Below, piece by piece: positions 23,224-31,838 of a stretch of DNA of 43,189 nt; positions within the stretch are counted from its first letter, which is position 1, and every line of letters begins with the position of its first letter. The DNA is from Chryseobacterium polytrichastri (GTDB lineage: Bacteria; Bacteroidota; Bacteroidia; Flavobacteriales; Weeksellaceae). The notes under the pieces were generated by a model, which was not told where the DNA came from, made no database searches, and saw nothing but the letters and a program-made list of their open reading frames with translations. The stretch is taken from positions 1 to 43,189 of the forward strand of contig NZ_FRAV01000041.1 of assembly GCF_900142445.1 (NCBI RefSeq), given 5' to 3'. A program made the translations under genes and the position numbers.

Positions 23224-25371
23224 CTATTTTTTTAAAAGCTTTAAGGTTTGTTGGAACCCACCATCAGCTTCAATATTTAATATCAATACTCTTGAAACTT
23301 CAAGCTGAGAAGTAAAATCAAGATCTAAAGATTTGTTTGTTCCTGAGAATTTTTTATTGAAAACAATTTTACCATCCATACTGTAAGCTGTTACAGAAAT
23401 ATCTTTCAATCCTTTTGGAGAATTGATTTTAACAATTCCTGAAGTTGGATTTGGAGTAACTGTTACTGTATTTCCTTTTTTGTTTTCAATAGTTCCTAAT
23501 GAACCTTCAATTCCTAAGTTATTTTTAAGAGCTACAACAACTGTTGCAGACTTTCCTCTATAATCAATTGTATTTCCTGTTGCATCTACATCTGTAGAAA
23601 TTGTAGAATGCGGATGCTGAATTGAGAAGAAGCCAAACTTATGATCCGGAGTAAAAGTAAGACCTGTTGGCTCTGCACCTCTTGGCATTGACGCAAATAA
23701 TTTTACTTTAGGATTTTCCTGTGTATGATCCGGGGCTACTACCCAGATATAGTTTTTACCACCATCCTGTAATACCCAAAGATTACCCAATTCATCAAAA
23801 GTAAGATTATCATTTCCGTTACCCCAAAGTTCAGACCTTGCTCCCTGTGCAGTCATGAAAGAATACGACGTAGAAGCTCCTCCAACGAAAGTTTGAACTT
23901 CTGAAGCTGTGGTTCCATCATCTTTTAATCGGTAAACTTTATTTAATCCTTTTGCTGTAAAATATATTTTACCATCAATTGGGCTAATTTCAACATCTTC
24001 TATTCCACTAAACCTTGTTCCTCCAAGAGATTGAGCAAGAGTTGGTGTATTATTCTGATCTGCTTTTTCTTTGTTCGGAACCTGAATCCAGCTCGCTGTA
24101 GTAGCCACAGGATCTCCTCCGCTAAGCCCTTGATCTAATTTTAATACATAAAGATTTCCTGAAGAAAGATCGTTTGGAGTATCCATAACATATTTATAAA
24201 CCATGTGGGTACCTCCGTCTTCTCCATAATAAGCTGTTGTTCCTGTACTATTAATGACTACATTCTCATGATTCATAATACCCATCTGCCAAAGCTTTCC
24301 TTTTGAACCATCCTCGTTTTTGGTAATAACCTCAGCCGTTGCAGGATCAATTTCTATCAACCATCCATAATCTTTATAGCCATCATTGTTTACATCATTT
24401 GAAGTTACTCTTTCTTCAGCAGTAACAACTGTTCCCCATGGTGTAATCCCTCCTGAACAGTTTCTGATGGTCTGAACCAAACTAGGTGCAGAAAAATCTA
24501 CCGCTCTTGATTTAGTTAACTGCCAAAGTTTTGTAGAAGCATTATAGTTTACTTCTCCCATAGTAACTCCACCAGGGTTCGTTTCATGATTTACGGCTAA
24601 ATATCCGTCTGTAGAACTGCCATTTTTTGCTACATATCCTGTGAAATCATTCTGTCCTCCAACAACTCCGCCACCTTCTGTATAACTATCTCCTTCTTTT
24701 AAAATAAGCTGATATTTATGCTCTGTAGGAATAATTAGTTTTCCGGTTTGTGAGGTTGGAATAATAGAGGTAAAACAACTGATATGGTTGGCATTACAAT
24801 TAATAGGATCTACCGTAACATTGGTAGTTTTAAGATAGGCATCAATTCTTAAATCTGAACTTGAAACACTTCTGTTATGAAGTCTTATTGCAATTCTGTT
24901 TTTACCGTTAATAAATTTTGATTTAGGAATTAAAAACACATTGTATATGTTTTCTGCAGCACCCTCTATAGATCTACTTGCTCTGGTATTGAAAGCAATC
25001 TGACCGGAGGGCATATTATCTCTTAGTATTTCCTGTCCGTTAACATATACCACAATGCCATCGTCTCTCATGACTCCCAATTCTAGAGTATCTGTAAGTT
25101 CAGATAAATCCACATCAATATCTTTTGCAAAATATGCCGAGATAAGCCCGGAATTAATGGTAGTTGTTACAGGATCTCCATAACCAAGAGGCCCGTTTCC
25201 TACAGCCCAGGAAGTAATGTCATATGTTTTATCTTTCCATTGATTTGGCTGAGCCTGATTGTTGTCCTGATAACTCCAGGGCGAGTTTTTGTCGAAAATA
25301 AATGCTTGCGCATTAAGTACAGGACTTGCTGCAATTGCAAGCACTGCAAGCGTTAATAATTTTTTCTTCAT
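23224..25371 (-). CDS. PhoX-family (DUF839) protein with T9SS sorting domain, paralogue A
   Basis: A 715-residue exported protein. Signal peptide about 1-22 (ending PVLNAQ). Residues about 25-190 form a beta-sandwich domain with GVMRDDGIVVYVNGQEILRDN, as seen in front of phosphoesterases. Residues about 200-620 match the PhoX/DUF839 six-bladed propeller: VQTIRNCSGGITPWGTVVTAEE, including the cysteine that ligates iron in PhoX, then WQMGIMNHENVV, and NLTFDELGNLWVLQDGG near the end. The last about 75 residues are a type A sorting domain (VTPNPTSGIVKIN). A secreted or surface phosphatase, perhaps for phosphate scavenging, is inferred. No Pho-box was looked for successfully. Adjacent paralogue at 25596. 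Confidence 0.85.
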   Translation of the reverse strand: MKKKLLTLAVLAIAASPVLNAQAFIFDKNSPWSYQDNNQAQPNQWKDKTYDITSWAVGNGPLGYGDPVTTTINSGLISAYFAKDIDVDLSELTDTLELGVMRDDGIVVYVNGQEILRDNMPSGQIAFNTRASRSIEGAAENIYNVFLIPKSKFINGKNRIAIRLHNRSVSSSDLRIDAYLKTTNVTVDPINCNANHISCFTSIIPTSQTGKLIIPTEHKYQLILKEGDSYTEGGGVVGGQNDFTGYVAKNGSSTDGYLAVNHETNPGGVTMGEVNYNASTKLWQLTKSRAVDFSAPSLVQTIRNCSGGITPWGTVVTAEERVTSNDVNNDGYKDYGWLIEIDPATAEVITKNEDGSKGKLWQMGIMNHENVVINSTGTTAYYGEDGGTHMVYKYVMDTPNDLSSGNLYVLKLDQGLSGGDPVATTASWIQVPNKEKADQNNTPTLAQSLGGTRFSGIEDVEISPIDGKIYFTAKGLNKVYRLKDDGTTASEVQTFVGGASTSYSFMTAQGARSELWGNGNDNLTFDELGNLWVLQDGGKNYIWVVAPDHTQENPKVKLFASMPRGAEPTGLTFTPDHKFGFFSIQHPHSTISTDVDATGNTIDYRGKSATVVVALKNNLGIEGSLGTIENKKGNTVTVTPNPTSGIVKINSPKGLKDISVTAYSMDGKIVFNKKFSGTNKSLDLDFTSQLEVSRVLILNIEADGGFQQTLKLLKK

Positions 25372-25390
25372 TTGTAGATTTTTTACCCTA

Positions 25391-25398
25391 CAAAAATA
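25391..25398 (-). promoter_or_regulatory. Candidate promoter of PhoX-like gene A, -7 box
   Basis: The minus strand reads TATTTTTG (TAnnTTTG), 20 bp before the start. A closely similar segment precedes the paralogue. Confidence 0.45.
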
Positions 25399-25553
25399 TT
25401 TTTTTTAATCGGATTTGCCGGTTATATGACTTTAAATAAACATTAACTAATGCGAAATTAAATATTAAGAACTAAAAAATCCCCCCTAGAAACCCACTAG
25501 CAAGTATCTTATTTTTGTTTTTATTTACATCATTAATGAGGAAAAGATAAAAA

Positions 25554-25579
25554 GCCGCCGATAATAAATTACCGGCAGC
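25554..25579 (-). terminator. Rho-independent terminator of PhoX-like gene B
   Basis: Same hairpin as 23183-23208, here with GCCGCCGATA against TACCGGCAGC, 17 bp past the stop of the gene. The flanking bases are also shared, so the terminator was part of the duplicated unit. Confidence 0.75.
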
Positions 25580-25595
25580 TAAAAATTATAAATAA

Positions 25596-27743
25596 CTATT
25601 TTTTTAGAAGCTTCACTGTTTTTTGGAAACCTTCTGCTTCAATATTCAAAATCAACACTCTTGAAACTTCAAGTTGTGAAGTGAAATCAAGATCTAATGA
25701 CTTGTTTGAACCTGTAAATTTCTTTGTGAAAACAATTTTACCATCCATACTGTATGCTGTTACAGAAATATCTTTCAGTCCTTTTGCTGAATTGATCTTC
25801 ACCATTCCTGAAGTTGGATTCGGAGCAACTGTCACTGTATTTTCTGCAACATGCTCAATTGTTCCTAAAGAGCCTGTTGTTCCTAGATTATCTTTAAGAG
25901 CCACTACGATAGTTGCAGATTTCCCTCTGTAATCAATTGTATTTCCTGTTGCATCTACATCCGTAAGAATTGTAGAATCCGGATGTTGGATAGAGAAGAA
26001 TCCAAATTTATGATCTGGCGTAAATGTAAGACCTGTAGGTTCTGCACCAGCCGGCATAGAAGCAAATAATTTTACTTTTGGATTAGCCTGTGTATGATCA
26101 GGAGCAATTACCCAAATGTAGTTTTTACCACCATCCTGTAGAACCCAAAGATTTCCTAATTCATCGAAAGTAAGATTGTCATTACCATCTCCCCAAGCTT
26201 CAGATTTCGTTCCTTGCGCTGTTGTGAAAGAATATACAGTAGAAAGTCCTCCTACGAAAGTTTCTACCTGGGAAGCGGTAGTTCCATTATCTTGTAAACG
26301 ATATACTTTGTTTAATCCTTTTGCCGTAAAATATACTCTCCCGTCTAATGGACTGATATCTACATCTTCTATTCCATTAAATCTTGTTCCACCTAATGAC
26401 TGAGCAAGTGTAGCTGTATTATTTTGATCTGCTTTTTCTTTGTTAGGAACCTGAATCCACGTTGCAGTAGTTCCTACAGGATCTCCTCCTGTGCTTAATC
26501 CCTGATCTAATTTTAACACATACAGATTTCCTGAAGAAAGATTGTTTGGCGTATCCATAACGTATTTATAAACCATGTGAGTTCCGCCATCTTCCCCATA
26601 ATAAGCAATTGTTCCTGCATTATTAATCACCACGTTTTCATGGTTCATAATACCCATTTGCCATAGTTTTCCTTTAGACCCATCGGCATTTTTAGAAATA
26701 ACCTGAGCCGTAGCAGGGTCAATTTCTACCAACCATCCGTAGTCTTTCATTCCGTCCCCATTCAAATCATTTGATGTTACAGATTCTTCAGCAGTAACAA
26801 CCGTTCCCCAAGGTGTAACCCCTCCAGAGCAGTTTCTGATCGTTTGTACCAAGCTTGGTGCCGAGAAACTTACCGCTCTTGATCTTGTTAATTGCCAAAG
26901 CTTTGTTGAAGCATTATAGTTAACTTCCGCCATAGTAACGCCACCCGGATTTGTTTCGTGGTTTACAGAAAGGTAACCGTTGGTGCTGCTTGCATTTTTA
27001 GCCACATATGCCGTAAAGTCATTTTGACCGCCAACTAATCCGCCACCTTCTGTATAATTATCTCCTTCTTTTAAAACAAGTTGATATTTATGTTCTGTAG
27101 GAATGATTAATTTCCCTGTTTGTGCTGTTGGAACAATAGAAGTAAAACAACTGATGTGCATTGAATTACAAGCTGTAGGATTTGTTACAGGACCTGTTGT
27201 TTTAAGATAAGCATCAATTCTTAGATCTGAACTTGCCGCTCCTCTGTTGTGTAATTCGATAGAAATTCTGTTGTTTCCGTTAACGAATTTTGATTTTGGA
27301 ATTGAGAAAACATTATACACGCTTTCTGCAGCCCCGTCAATGGTTGTACTAGACCATGTATTGAAATCAATTACACCGGCAGGCATATTGTCTCTTACCA
27401 CTTCTTCTCCATTCAAGTATACTACGATACCATCATCTCTCATCACACCCAATTCCATAGTGTCACTTAAGTCAGATAAGTTGACATTGAAATCTTTAGC
27501 GAAATAAGCAGTGATAAGACCTGAATTAATGGTTGTAGTAACTGGATCTCCGTAACCAAGAGGACCCGCTCCTACTGTCCAAGTTGAAATATCGAAAGTT
27601 TTATCTTTCCATTGAGCAACCTGTGCCTGATTGTTGTCTTTGTAGCTCCATGAGGAATTCTTGTTGAATACAAAAGTTTGTGCCTGAAATACAGAACTTG
27701 TCATTAATCCAAGCGCTGCAATTGTTAGTAGTTTTTTCTTCAT
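25596..27743 (-). CDS. PhoX-family (DUF839) protein with T9SS sorting domain, paralogue B
   Basis: A 715-residue paralogue of the gene at 23224, the same length and domain order: signal peptide ending SVFQAQ, beta-sandwich domain, PhoX/DUF839 propeller (IRNCSGGVTPWGTVVTAEES) and type A sorting domain (VAPNPTSGMVKIN). By eye the two agree at roughly four residues in five, with changes spread over the length and more in the first 30 residues. The iron-ligating cysteine motif is kept. Transcribed leftward from its own -7 box (27769-27776); terminator 25554-25579 separates it from copy A. Phosphatase activity is inferred from the family. Confidence 0.85.
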   Translation of the reverse strand: MKKKLLTIAALGLMTSSVFQAQTFVFNKNSSWSYKDNNQAQVAQWKDKTFDISTWTVGAGPLGYGDPVTTTINSGLITAYFAKDFNVNLSDLSDTMELGVMRDDGIVVYLNGEEVVRDNMPAGVIDFNTWSSTTIDGAAESVYNVFSIPKSKFVNGNNRISIELHNRGAASSDLRIDAYLKTTGPVTNPTACNSMHISCFTSIVPTAQTGKLIIPTEHKYQLVLKEGDNYTEGGGLVGGQNDFTAYVAKNASSTNGYLSVNHETNPGGVTMAEVNYNASTKLWQLTRSRAVSFSAPSLVQTIRNCSGGVTPWGTVVTAEESVTSNDLNGDGMKDYGWLVEIDPATAQVISKNADGSKGKLWQMGIMNHENVVINNAGTIAYYGEDGGTHMVYKYVMDTPNNLSSGNLYVLKLDQGLSTGGDPVGTTATWIQVPNKEKADQNNTATLAQSLGGTRFNGIEDVDISPLDGRVYFTAKGLNKVYRLQDNGTTASQVETFVGGLSTVYSFTTAQGTKSEAWGDGNDNLTFDELGNLWVLQDGGKNYIWVIAPDHTQANPKVKLFASMPAGAEPTGLTFTPDHKFGFFSIQHPDSTILTDVDATGNTIDYRGKSATIVVALKDNLGTTGSLGTIEHVAENTVTVAPNPTSGMVKINSAKGLKDISVTAYSMDGKIVFTKKFTGSNKSLDLDFTSQLEVSRVLILNIEAEGFQKTVKLLKK

Positions 27744-27768
27744 TTTAATTTTGATTTATTAGACCTTG

Positions 27769-27776
27769 CAAAACTA
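27769..27776 (-). promoter_or_regulatory. Candidate promoter of PhoX-like gene B, -7 box
   Basis: The minus strand reads TAGTTTTG (TAnnTTTG), 26 bp before the start codon. Confidence 0.45.
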
Positions 27777-27964
27777 TTTTTTAATCACGAGCCCTCTATT
27801 AATAAGACTTTAAATAAGTTTAGCTGAATATTAATAAATCAGGAACCTAATGTTAATTAGATTAATTTTATGTTAAATTAAAAAAATATTAAAAAGTGAA
27901 TGAGTGGATAAGGAACTGCAATTTTTGACTTTTACATTCGTTAAACCACCCTTTCACAAGTATT

Positions 27965-29797
27965 TTATTTTTTTGTTTGACTTATATCGGTTAATGTATT
28001 CAGGAAAGCTATAACCTGCTTAATCTCAATCTGAGTAAGGTTTAATTTATCCGCAGGCAATGTTTGATTTTTCATTTTCAACCCTGCTCCTTCACCGCCG
28101 CCTTCGTTGTAGAAATCCATCACTTCTTCCAATGTATTGAAAGCCCCATTATGGAAATACGGTTTTGTAAGCGCAATATTTCTAACAGTAACAGTTTTGA
28201 ATGAATTCTCATAGATCCAAGAATTTTCTTTTTTCACAGGACTGTTCACTCTTCCTTTATCGGTATCTAATTCTATCGGAAGTTGATTCAAGGGCTTTTT
28301 GGTCACGCCTAATACTTCAGATTCATTTTCGTTAAAGAATGGCGGAACCAATCCTGAAAAGTGTGGCGCGAAATGGCAAGTCGCACAATTTGCTTTCCCC
28401 ATGAAAAGATTATAACCTTTTTTGGCATCATCAGAAATTTCTTTTTCATTCCTCATGAACTTATCGAAATCACTTTCAAAAGAATACAAAGAAGCCACGT
28501 AAGAACTTAATGCCTTAGAAAAATTCTCTTTGCTTATTTCTCCGTTTTTAAAAGCTGCACGAAACGCTTTCTTATATTCCGGCTTTGTTTTTAATTTTTT
28601 AATGATGCTTTCATAACTTGTATTGAATTCATCTTCATTGTAAATTACATGTTCCGCTTGTTGCTCCAGATAAAAAGCTCTTAAATCATAGAAAAACCTT
28701 TTGGCAAAAACTGCATTATATAAAGAAGGTGAGTTTCTTAACACCGTTTTTCCTTCCACATTACTTTGAGATTTCGTTTTTAAATCTGTAAAAGCATTTT
28801 CAGGCAAATGGCACGTTGCACAGCTCATTTTGCTGTTATCACTTAAGTTTTGATCATAGAAGATTTCTTTTCCTAATGTTCTCAGATCTGGATTATCTTC
28901 GGAAGATTTTAATAAGGTGTAGAAATATGGATCAAGGAAATCGCTTGCAAAAAGATTTTTACTTTTCACATTCCAACCCGAAAACTCTTTCAGATCATCT
29001 GAATTTCCGTCCCAGTTTCCGAATTCTTCATATAACGGCTGAATATATTTTTTATAGAATTCTATTCTGTCAAAAGTTTCAAAATCTTTGTTTTTTGAAA
29101 GGTAATCAATGCTTTCCGTTAAAATTCCATTGGCTTTCTGAACAGAATAATTTTTAAAGTAAACATCATTATTGATGTATTTTTTCATTCCCAACAAGGC
29201 ATGACCTGCTTCTTCAGAAACATTTAAAGAACCAGGAGTATCAAAACCCGTTACGCCTAACGTATAGATTCTGATCAATTCAATTCGTAAAGGCAATGTT
29301 TTATTATTTCCTTTACTCAACCCATTTTTCACAGAGCTTAAATAAAAACTTGCATAACTGTTATACAAGAAATTAGTGATGGTTTTGATTTCCTCTTTTT
29401 TCTCGGCTGCTTCATCTGAGAATATCAATTCATCCAAAACCTGCAAGCCTTCCGGAGGCAATGTATATGCTGAGGTTCCTGCTGCTTCAATATGAAATAA
29501 TGGCGCTGCATTCAAATGCGTTTTAGAAAATTCCGGATAATGATAAGCAATGTAAAACTCAACTTCTTTGTAAGAATTTCGAGCATTGCTTAATGACTTT
29601 TGTAAATCTTCAAGAGAGATTTTATCCTCAGAAAATTGGTGTACATCAGTTTTTAGTTGCTCAAGTCTGCTTTTAAAATCGGTTAACCCTTTATTAACAA
29701 TGGTATTTTCATTTTCTACACCTGTATCAGTAGGATTAAATGACATTATTGCAAAACCCATCAACAAAATGATGATAACTAACGGATAAGATCTCAT
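27965..29797 (-). CDS. Di-haem cytochrome c peroxidase/MauG family protein with helical N-terminal domain
   Basis: A 610-residue periplasmic protein. An N-terminal hydrophobic segment (about 4-20) is a signal peptide or anchor. Residues about 30-290 are largely helical, about 260 residues longer at this end than classical bacterial peroxidases. The two haem c sites are CATCH at 326-330 and CATCH at 471-475, in a peroxidase core (KEIFYDQNLSDNSKMSC, RNSPSLYN, YFHNGAFNTLEEVMDFYN). The likely reaction is reduction of H2O2 with electrons from a small cytochrome, or a MauG-like oxidation. Divergent from the secreted-protein/nucleoside phosphorylase pair. The N-terminal part may be imelysin-like, but this is a guess. 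Confidence 0.87.
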   Translation of the reverse strand: MRSYPLVIIILLMGFAIMSFNPTDTGVENENTIVNKGLTDFKSRLEQLKTDVHQFSEDKISLEDLQKSLSNARNSYKEVEFYIAYHYPEFSKTHLNAAPLFHIEAAGTSAYTLPPEGLQVLDELIFSDEAAEKKEEIKTITNFLYNSYASFYLSSVKNGLSKGNNKTLPLRIELIRIYTLGVTGFDTPGSLNVSEEAGHALLGMKKYINNDVYFKNYSVQKANGILTESIDYLSKNKDFETFDRIEFYKKYIQPLYEEFGNWDGNSDDLKEFSGWNVKSKNLFASDFLDPYFYTLLKSSEDNPDLRTLGKEIFYDQNLSDNSKMSCATCHLPENAFTDLKTKSQSNVEGKTVLRNSPSLYNAVFAKRFFYDLRAFYLEQQAEHVIYNEDEFNTSYESIIKKLKTKPEYKKAFRAAFKNGEISKENFSKALSSYVASLYSFESDFDKFMRNEKEISDDAKKGYNLFMGKANCATCHFAPHFSGLVPPFFNENESEVLGVTKKPLNQLPIELDTDKGRVNSPVKKENSWIYENSFKTVTVRNIALTKPYFHNGAFNTLEEVMDFYNEGGGEGAGLKMKNQTLPADKLNLTQIEIKQVIAFLNTLTDISQTKK

Positions 29798-30019
29798 TAA
29801 ATTTTTAACAGCAAAGCTATCATTCGTAAGTTATCTTAACTTTAATTCAGGATTAAATAATGTTTATATTTTACTTCAAAGAATTTTTATTAATTTTAAA
29901 CCCCGAAATCAAATTCATCATACTCAAAAACGGTCGCTACTTTCTAAGACCGGTTTTAAAATAATGAAGAAAGGATATTGGGGAGGATTTTAAAGATTTA
30001 CAACAAATCAAAATTAAAT

Positions 30020-30475
30020 ATGAGAACAACATTATTACTGACTTTTGTGGCAGGACTTTTTTCGTTGACTGCCGTTGCTCAAAAACTGGGACAGGAAAAG
30101 GCCGTTTATGCAGAAAAGAAAGGTAATGATTATTATCTGTTTCGCCTCTCACAAGACCAACCTGTTCCTAAAGTTTATCTTTACTCCAACGGGGAAACAA
30201 AGCCCTACAAAAGCTACAAAACATTAAAAGATGTTGCCGTAGATTTTCCGGGAATCAATACCTATCATCAATCAACAAAAGAAGAATTGATTTCTATTCT
30301 CAACAAAGACAATCATTTGTATGAGATCTCGTCTCAAAGAAAAGACGACAAAAAGACTGTTAGCGTTTACGAAGTTTCTAGCGGCCAGAGAAAAATGGTA
30401 AAAGAATACCTTTCTGTTAACGAACTCGAAGCATCTCCTTATAAAGGTGCTATTTTCATTGATCAAAAAAAATAA
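30020..30475 (+). CDS. Exported hypothetical protein, 151 residues
   Basis: I do not recognise the family. The start at 30020 gives a clean signal peptide (MRTTLLLTFVAGLFSLTAVAQ); fourteen more codons upstream are open but would bury it. The mature part is basic and mostly beta (NDYYLFRLSQDQPVPKVYLYSNG), with no cysteines, repeats or sorting domain, so a small periplasmic protein is likely. It ends 8 bp before the nucleoside phosphorylase gene, so the two are co-transcribed, although no functional link is evident. Confidence 0.72.
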   Translation: MRTTLLLTFVAGLFSLTAVAQKLGQEKAVYAEKKGNDYYLFRLSQDQPVPKVYLYSNGETKPYKSYKTLKDVAVDFPGINTYHQSTKEELISILNKDNHLYEISSQRKDDKKTVSVYEVSSGQRKMVKEYLSVNELEASPYKGAIFIDQKK

Positions 30476-30483
30476 ATCATATT

Positions 30484-31338
30484 ATGCTAAACAAACTTGC
30501 TGCCTCAGAGTTAGTTCTGAATGAAGACGGAAGTGTGTACCACTTAAACCTTTTACCTGAAGATATTGCCGATAAAGTGATCCTTGTAGGAGATCCGGAC
30601 AGAGTACCGAAAGTGTCTCAATATTTTGATAAAGTAGAGGTTAAAAAGAACAAAAGAGAATTCTATACCCACACAGGAACATTGCGTGGCGAAAGAATTT
30701 CTGTAATGTCTACAGGAATTGGTACAGAAAATATCGATATTGTAATGAACGAGCTTGATGCTTTGGTGAATATCGATCTAAAAGAAAAAGAATTTAAAAA
30801 AGAACATAAATCTCTTCAGTTGTTCCGTATGGGAACTTGTGGAAGTGTAAATCCTGACGTACAGGTTGACAATATGCTGGTTACCCAAAATGTTGTTGGA
30901 TTAGACGGATTAATGCATTTCTACCAAGATTATGAGTTTGAAAACGATTTCTCAAAAAACTTTATGGAGAAATTTCCATATGCGAAAATCAAGCCGATGC
31001 TTTATTTTGCAGATTGGTCAGAAGAATTGGGAGAACTATATAAAGATGCCAAATACCACGGAAATACGGCTACTTTCCCAGGATTCTATGCTCCACAGGG
31101 AAGACAGCTTCGTTTAAAAGCTTTAGATGATAAATTTCTGGAAACTTTAAATGAGCTAGGAGTTACCAATTTCGAAATGGAAACTTCTGCAATCTATGCA
31201 CTTTCAAAGTTATTAGGACATAAAGCGATTACCGTAAATAACGTAATTGCCAACAGAAGACGTGGAGAATTCTCTGCAGATCATCATGCTTCTGAAAAGA
31301 ACCTGATTACTTGGGTTCTTGATAGAATTATTAAGTAA
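30484..31338 (+). CDS. Nucleoside phosphorylase, probable uridine phosphorylase
   Basis: A 284-residue cytoplasmic enzyme of the PNP/UDP phosphorylase family 1 (NP-I), which splits a nucleoside with phosphate into base and ribose 1-phosphate. The phosphate-binding GDPDRVPKV (37-45) and MSTGIGTENI are present, followed by the RMGTCGSVNPDVQV core strand and the nucleoside-binding FEMETSAIYAL. It is somewhat longer than E. coli uridine phosphorylase by an insertion around residues 150-190. Uridine or pyrimidine specificity is suggested by overall look, not proven. Second gene of the pair beginning at 30020. Confidence 0.85.
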   Translation: MLNKLAASELVLNEDGSVYHLNLLPEDIADKVILVGDPDRVPKVSQYFDKVEVKKNKREFYTHTGTLRGERISVMSTGIGTENIDIVMNELDALVNIDLKEKEFKKEHKSLQLFRMGTCGSVNPDVQVDNMLVTQNVVGLDGLMHFYQDYEFENDFSKNFMEKFPYAKIKPMLYFADWSEELGELYKDAKYHGNTATFPGFYAPQGRQLRLKALDDKFLETLNELGVTNFEMETSAIYALSKLLGHKAITVNNVIANRRRGEFSADHHASEKNLITWVLDRIIK

Positions 31339-31394
31339 TTTTAAACGTCTGTAATAATTTCAGTGAATAACTAAGGGAAGTCTAGAGATTAAAA

Positions 31395-31520
31395 AAACTT
31401 TTAAACCATTAAGAAGATTAAAGAAGTTAAGTTTAATTAAGAAAAATCAAATAGATTTTCAAGCCTTAAAACAAAACTAAACTTAATATTCTTCATTTCT
31501 AAATAAAATCTTAATGGTAA
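31395..31520. repeat. Imperfect inverted repeat, interspersed type
   Basis: The left arm around ACCATTAAGAAGATTAAAG and the right arm around TCTAAATAAAATCTTAATGGT, with inner AAGTTAAGTTTA and TAAACTTAAT, are complementary with gaps. I recall such arms in other Chryseobacterium spacers. Confidence 0.5.
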
Positions 31521-31592
31521 AAATTGATGAACAGCTATAATAATTTGTTCATAAAAGACAAATTATTAAAATCTAAACAAGCTCTAAAACAC

Positions 31593-31634
31593 ATAAGAGA
31601 GGGTTTCAATATTGAAACCCTCTCTTATTTTTTC
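31593..31634 (+). terminator. Rho-independent terminator, perfect 18-bp stem
   Basis: An uninterrupted palindrome 31593-31628 (18-bp arms, so the loop forms by opening the central pairs) followed by six T's. It lies 255 bp past the phosphorylase stop and serves rightward transcription. Confidence 0.75.
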
Positions 31635-31769
31635 ATGGCAATTCCTCTCGTATTCTTTAACGATTCCAAGATTACAAATTTATTTAGAAAATTTAACCGA
31701 TAACATCGTTTTGTGAACTTATAAAAATTCAATCAAGCCCATATCACCAACTTAAAATATATTATAAAA

Positions 31770-31801
31770 AAGAGACTTCAAAAATTAATTCGAAGTCTCT
31801 T
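31770..31801 (-). terminator. Rho-independent terminator of the Hep/Hag-repeat gene
   Basis: Stem AAGAGACTTC/GAAGTCTCTT with a 12-nt AT-rich loop, followed on the minus strand by six T's. It lies 38 bp past the gene. Confidence 0.8.
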
Positions 31802-31838
31802 CATTCATATATTTAATAATATTCAAAAATCAAATGTA

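Larger units (their letters stand above)
31339..31838. other. Gene-free convergent spacer of 500 bp
   Basis: It holds an imperfect inverted repeat (31395-31520), a strong rightward terminator (31593-31634) and a leftward terminator (31770-31801). I see no gene. Confidence 0.6.

Noticed and set aside
25681..25932. Rightward frames opposite the PhoX-like genes (also 26176-26403 and 27247-27507)
   Set aside because: They are antisense shadows of well-supported coding sequence with no independent signals.
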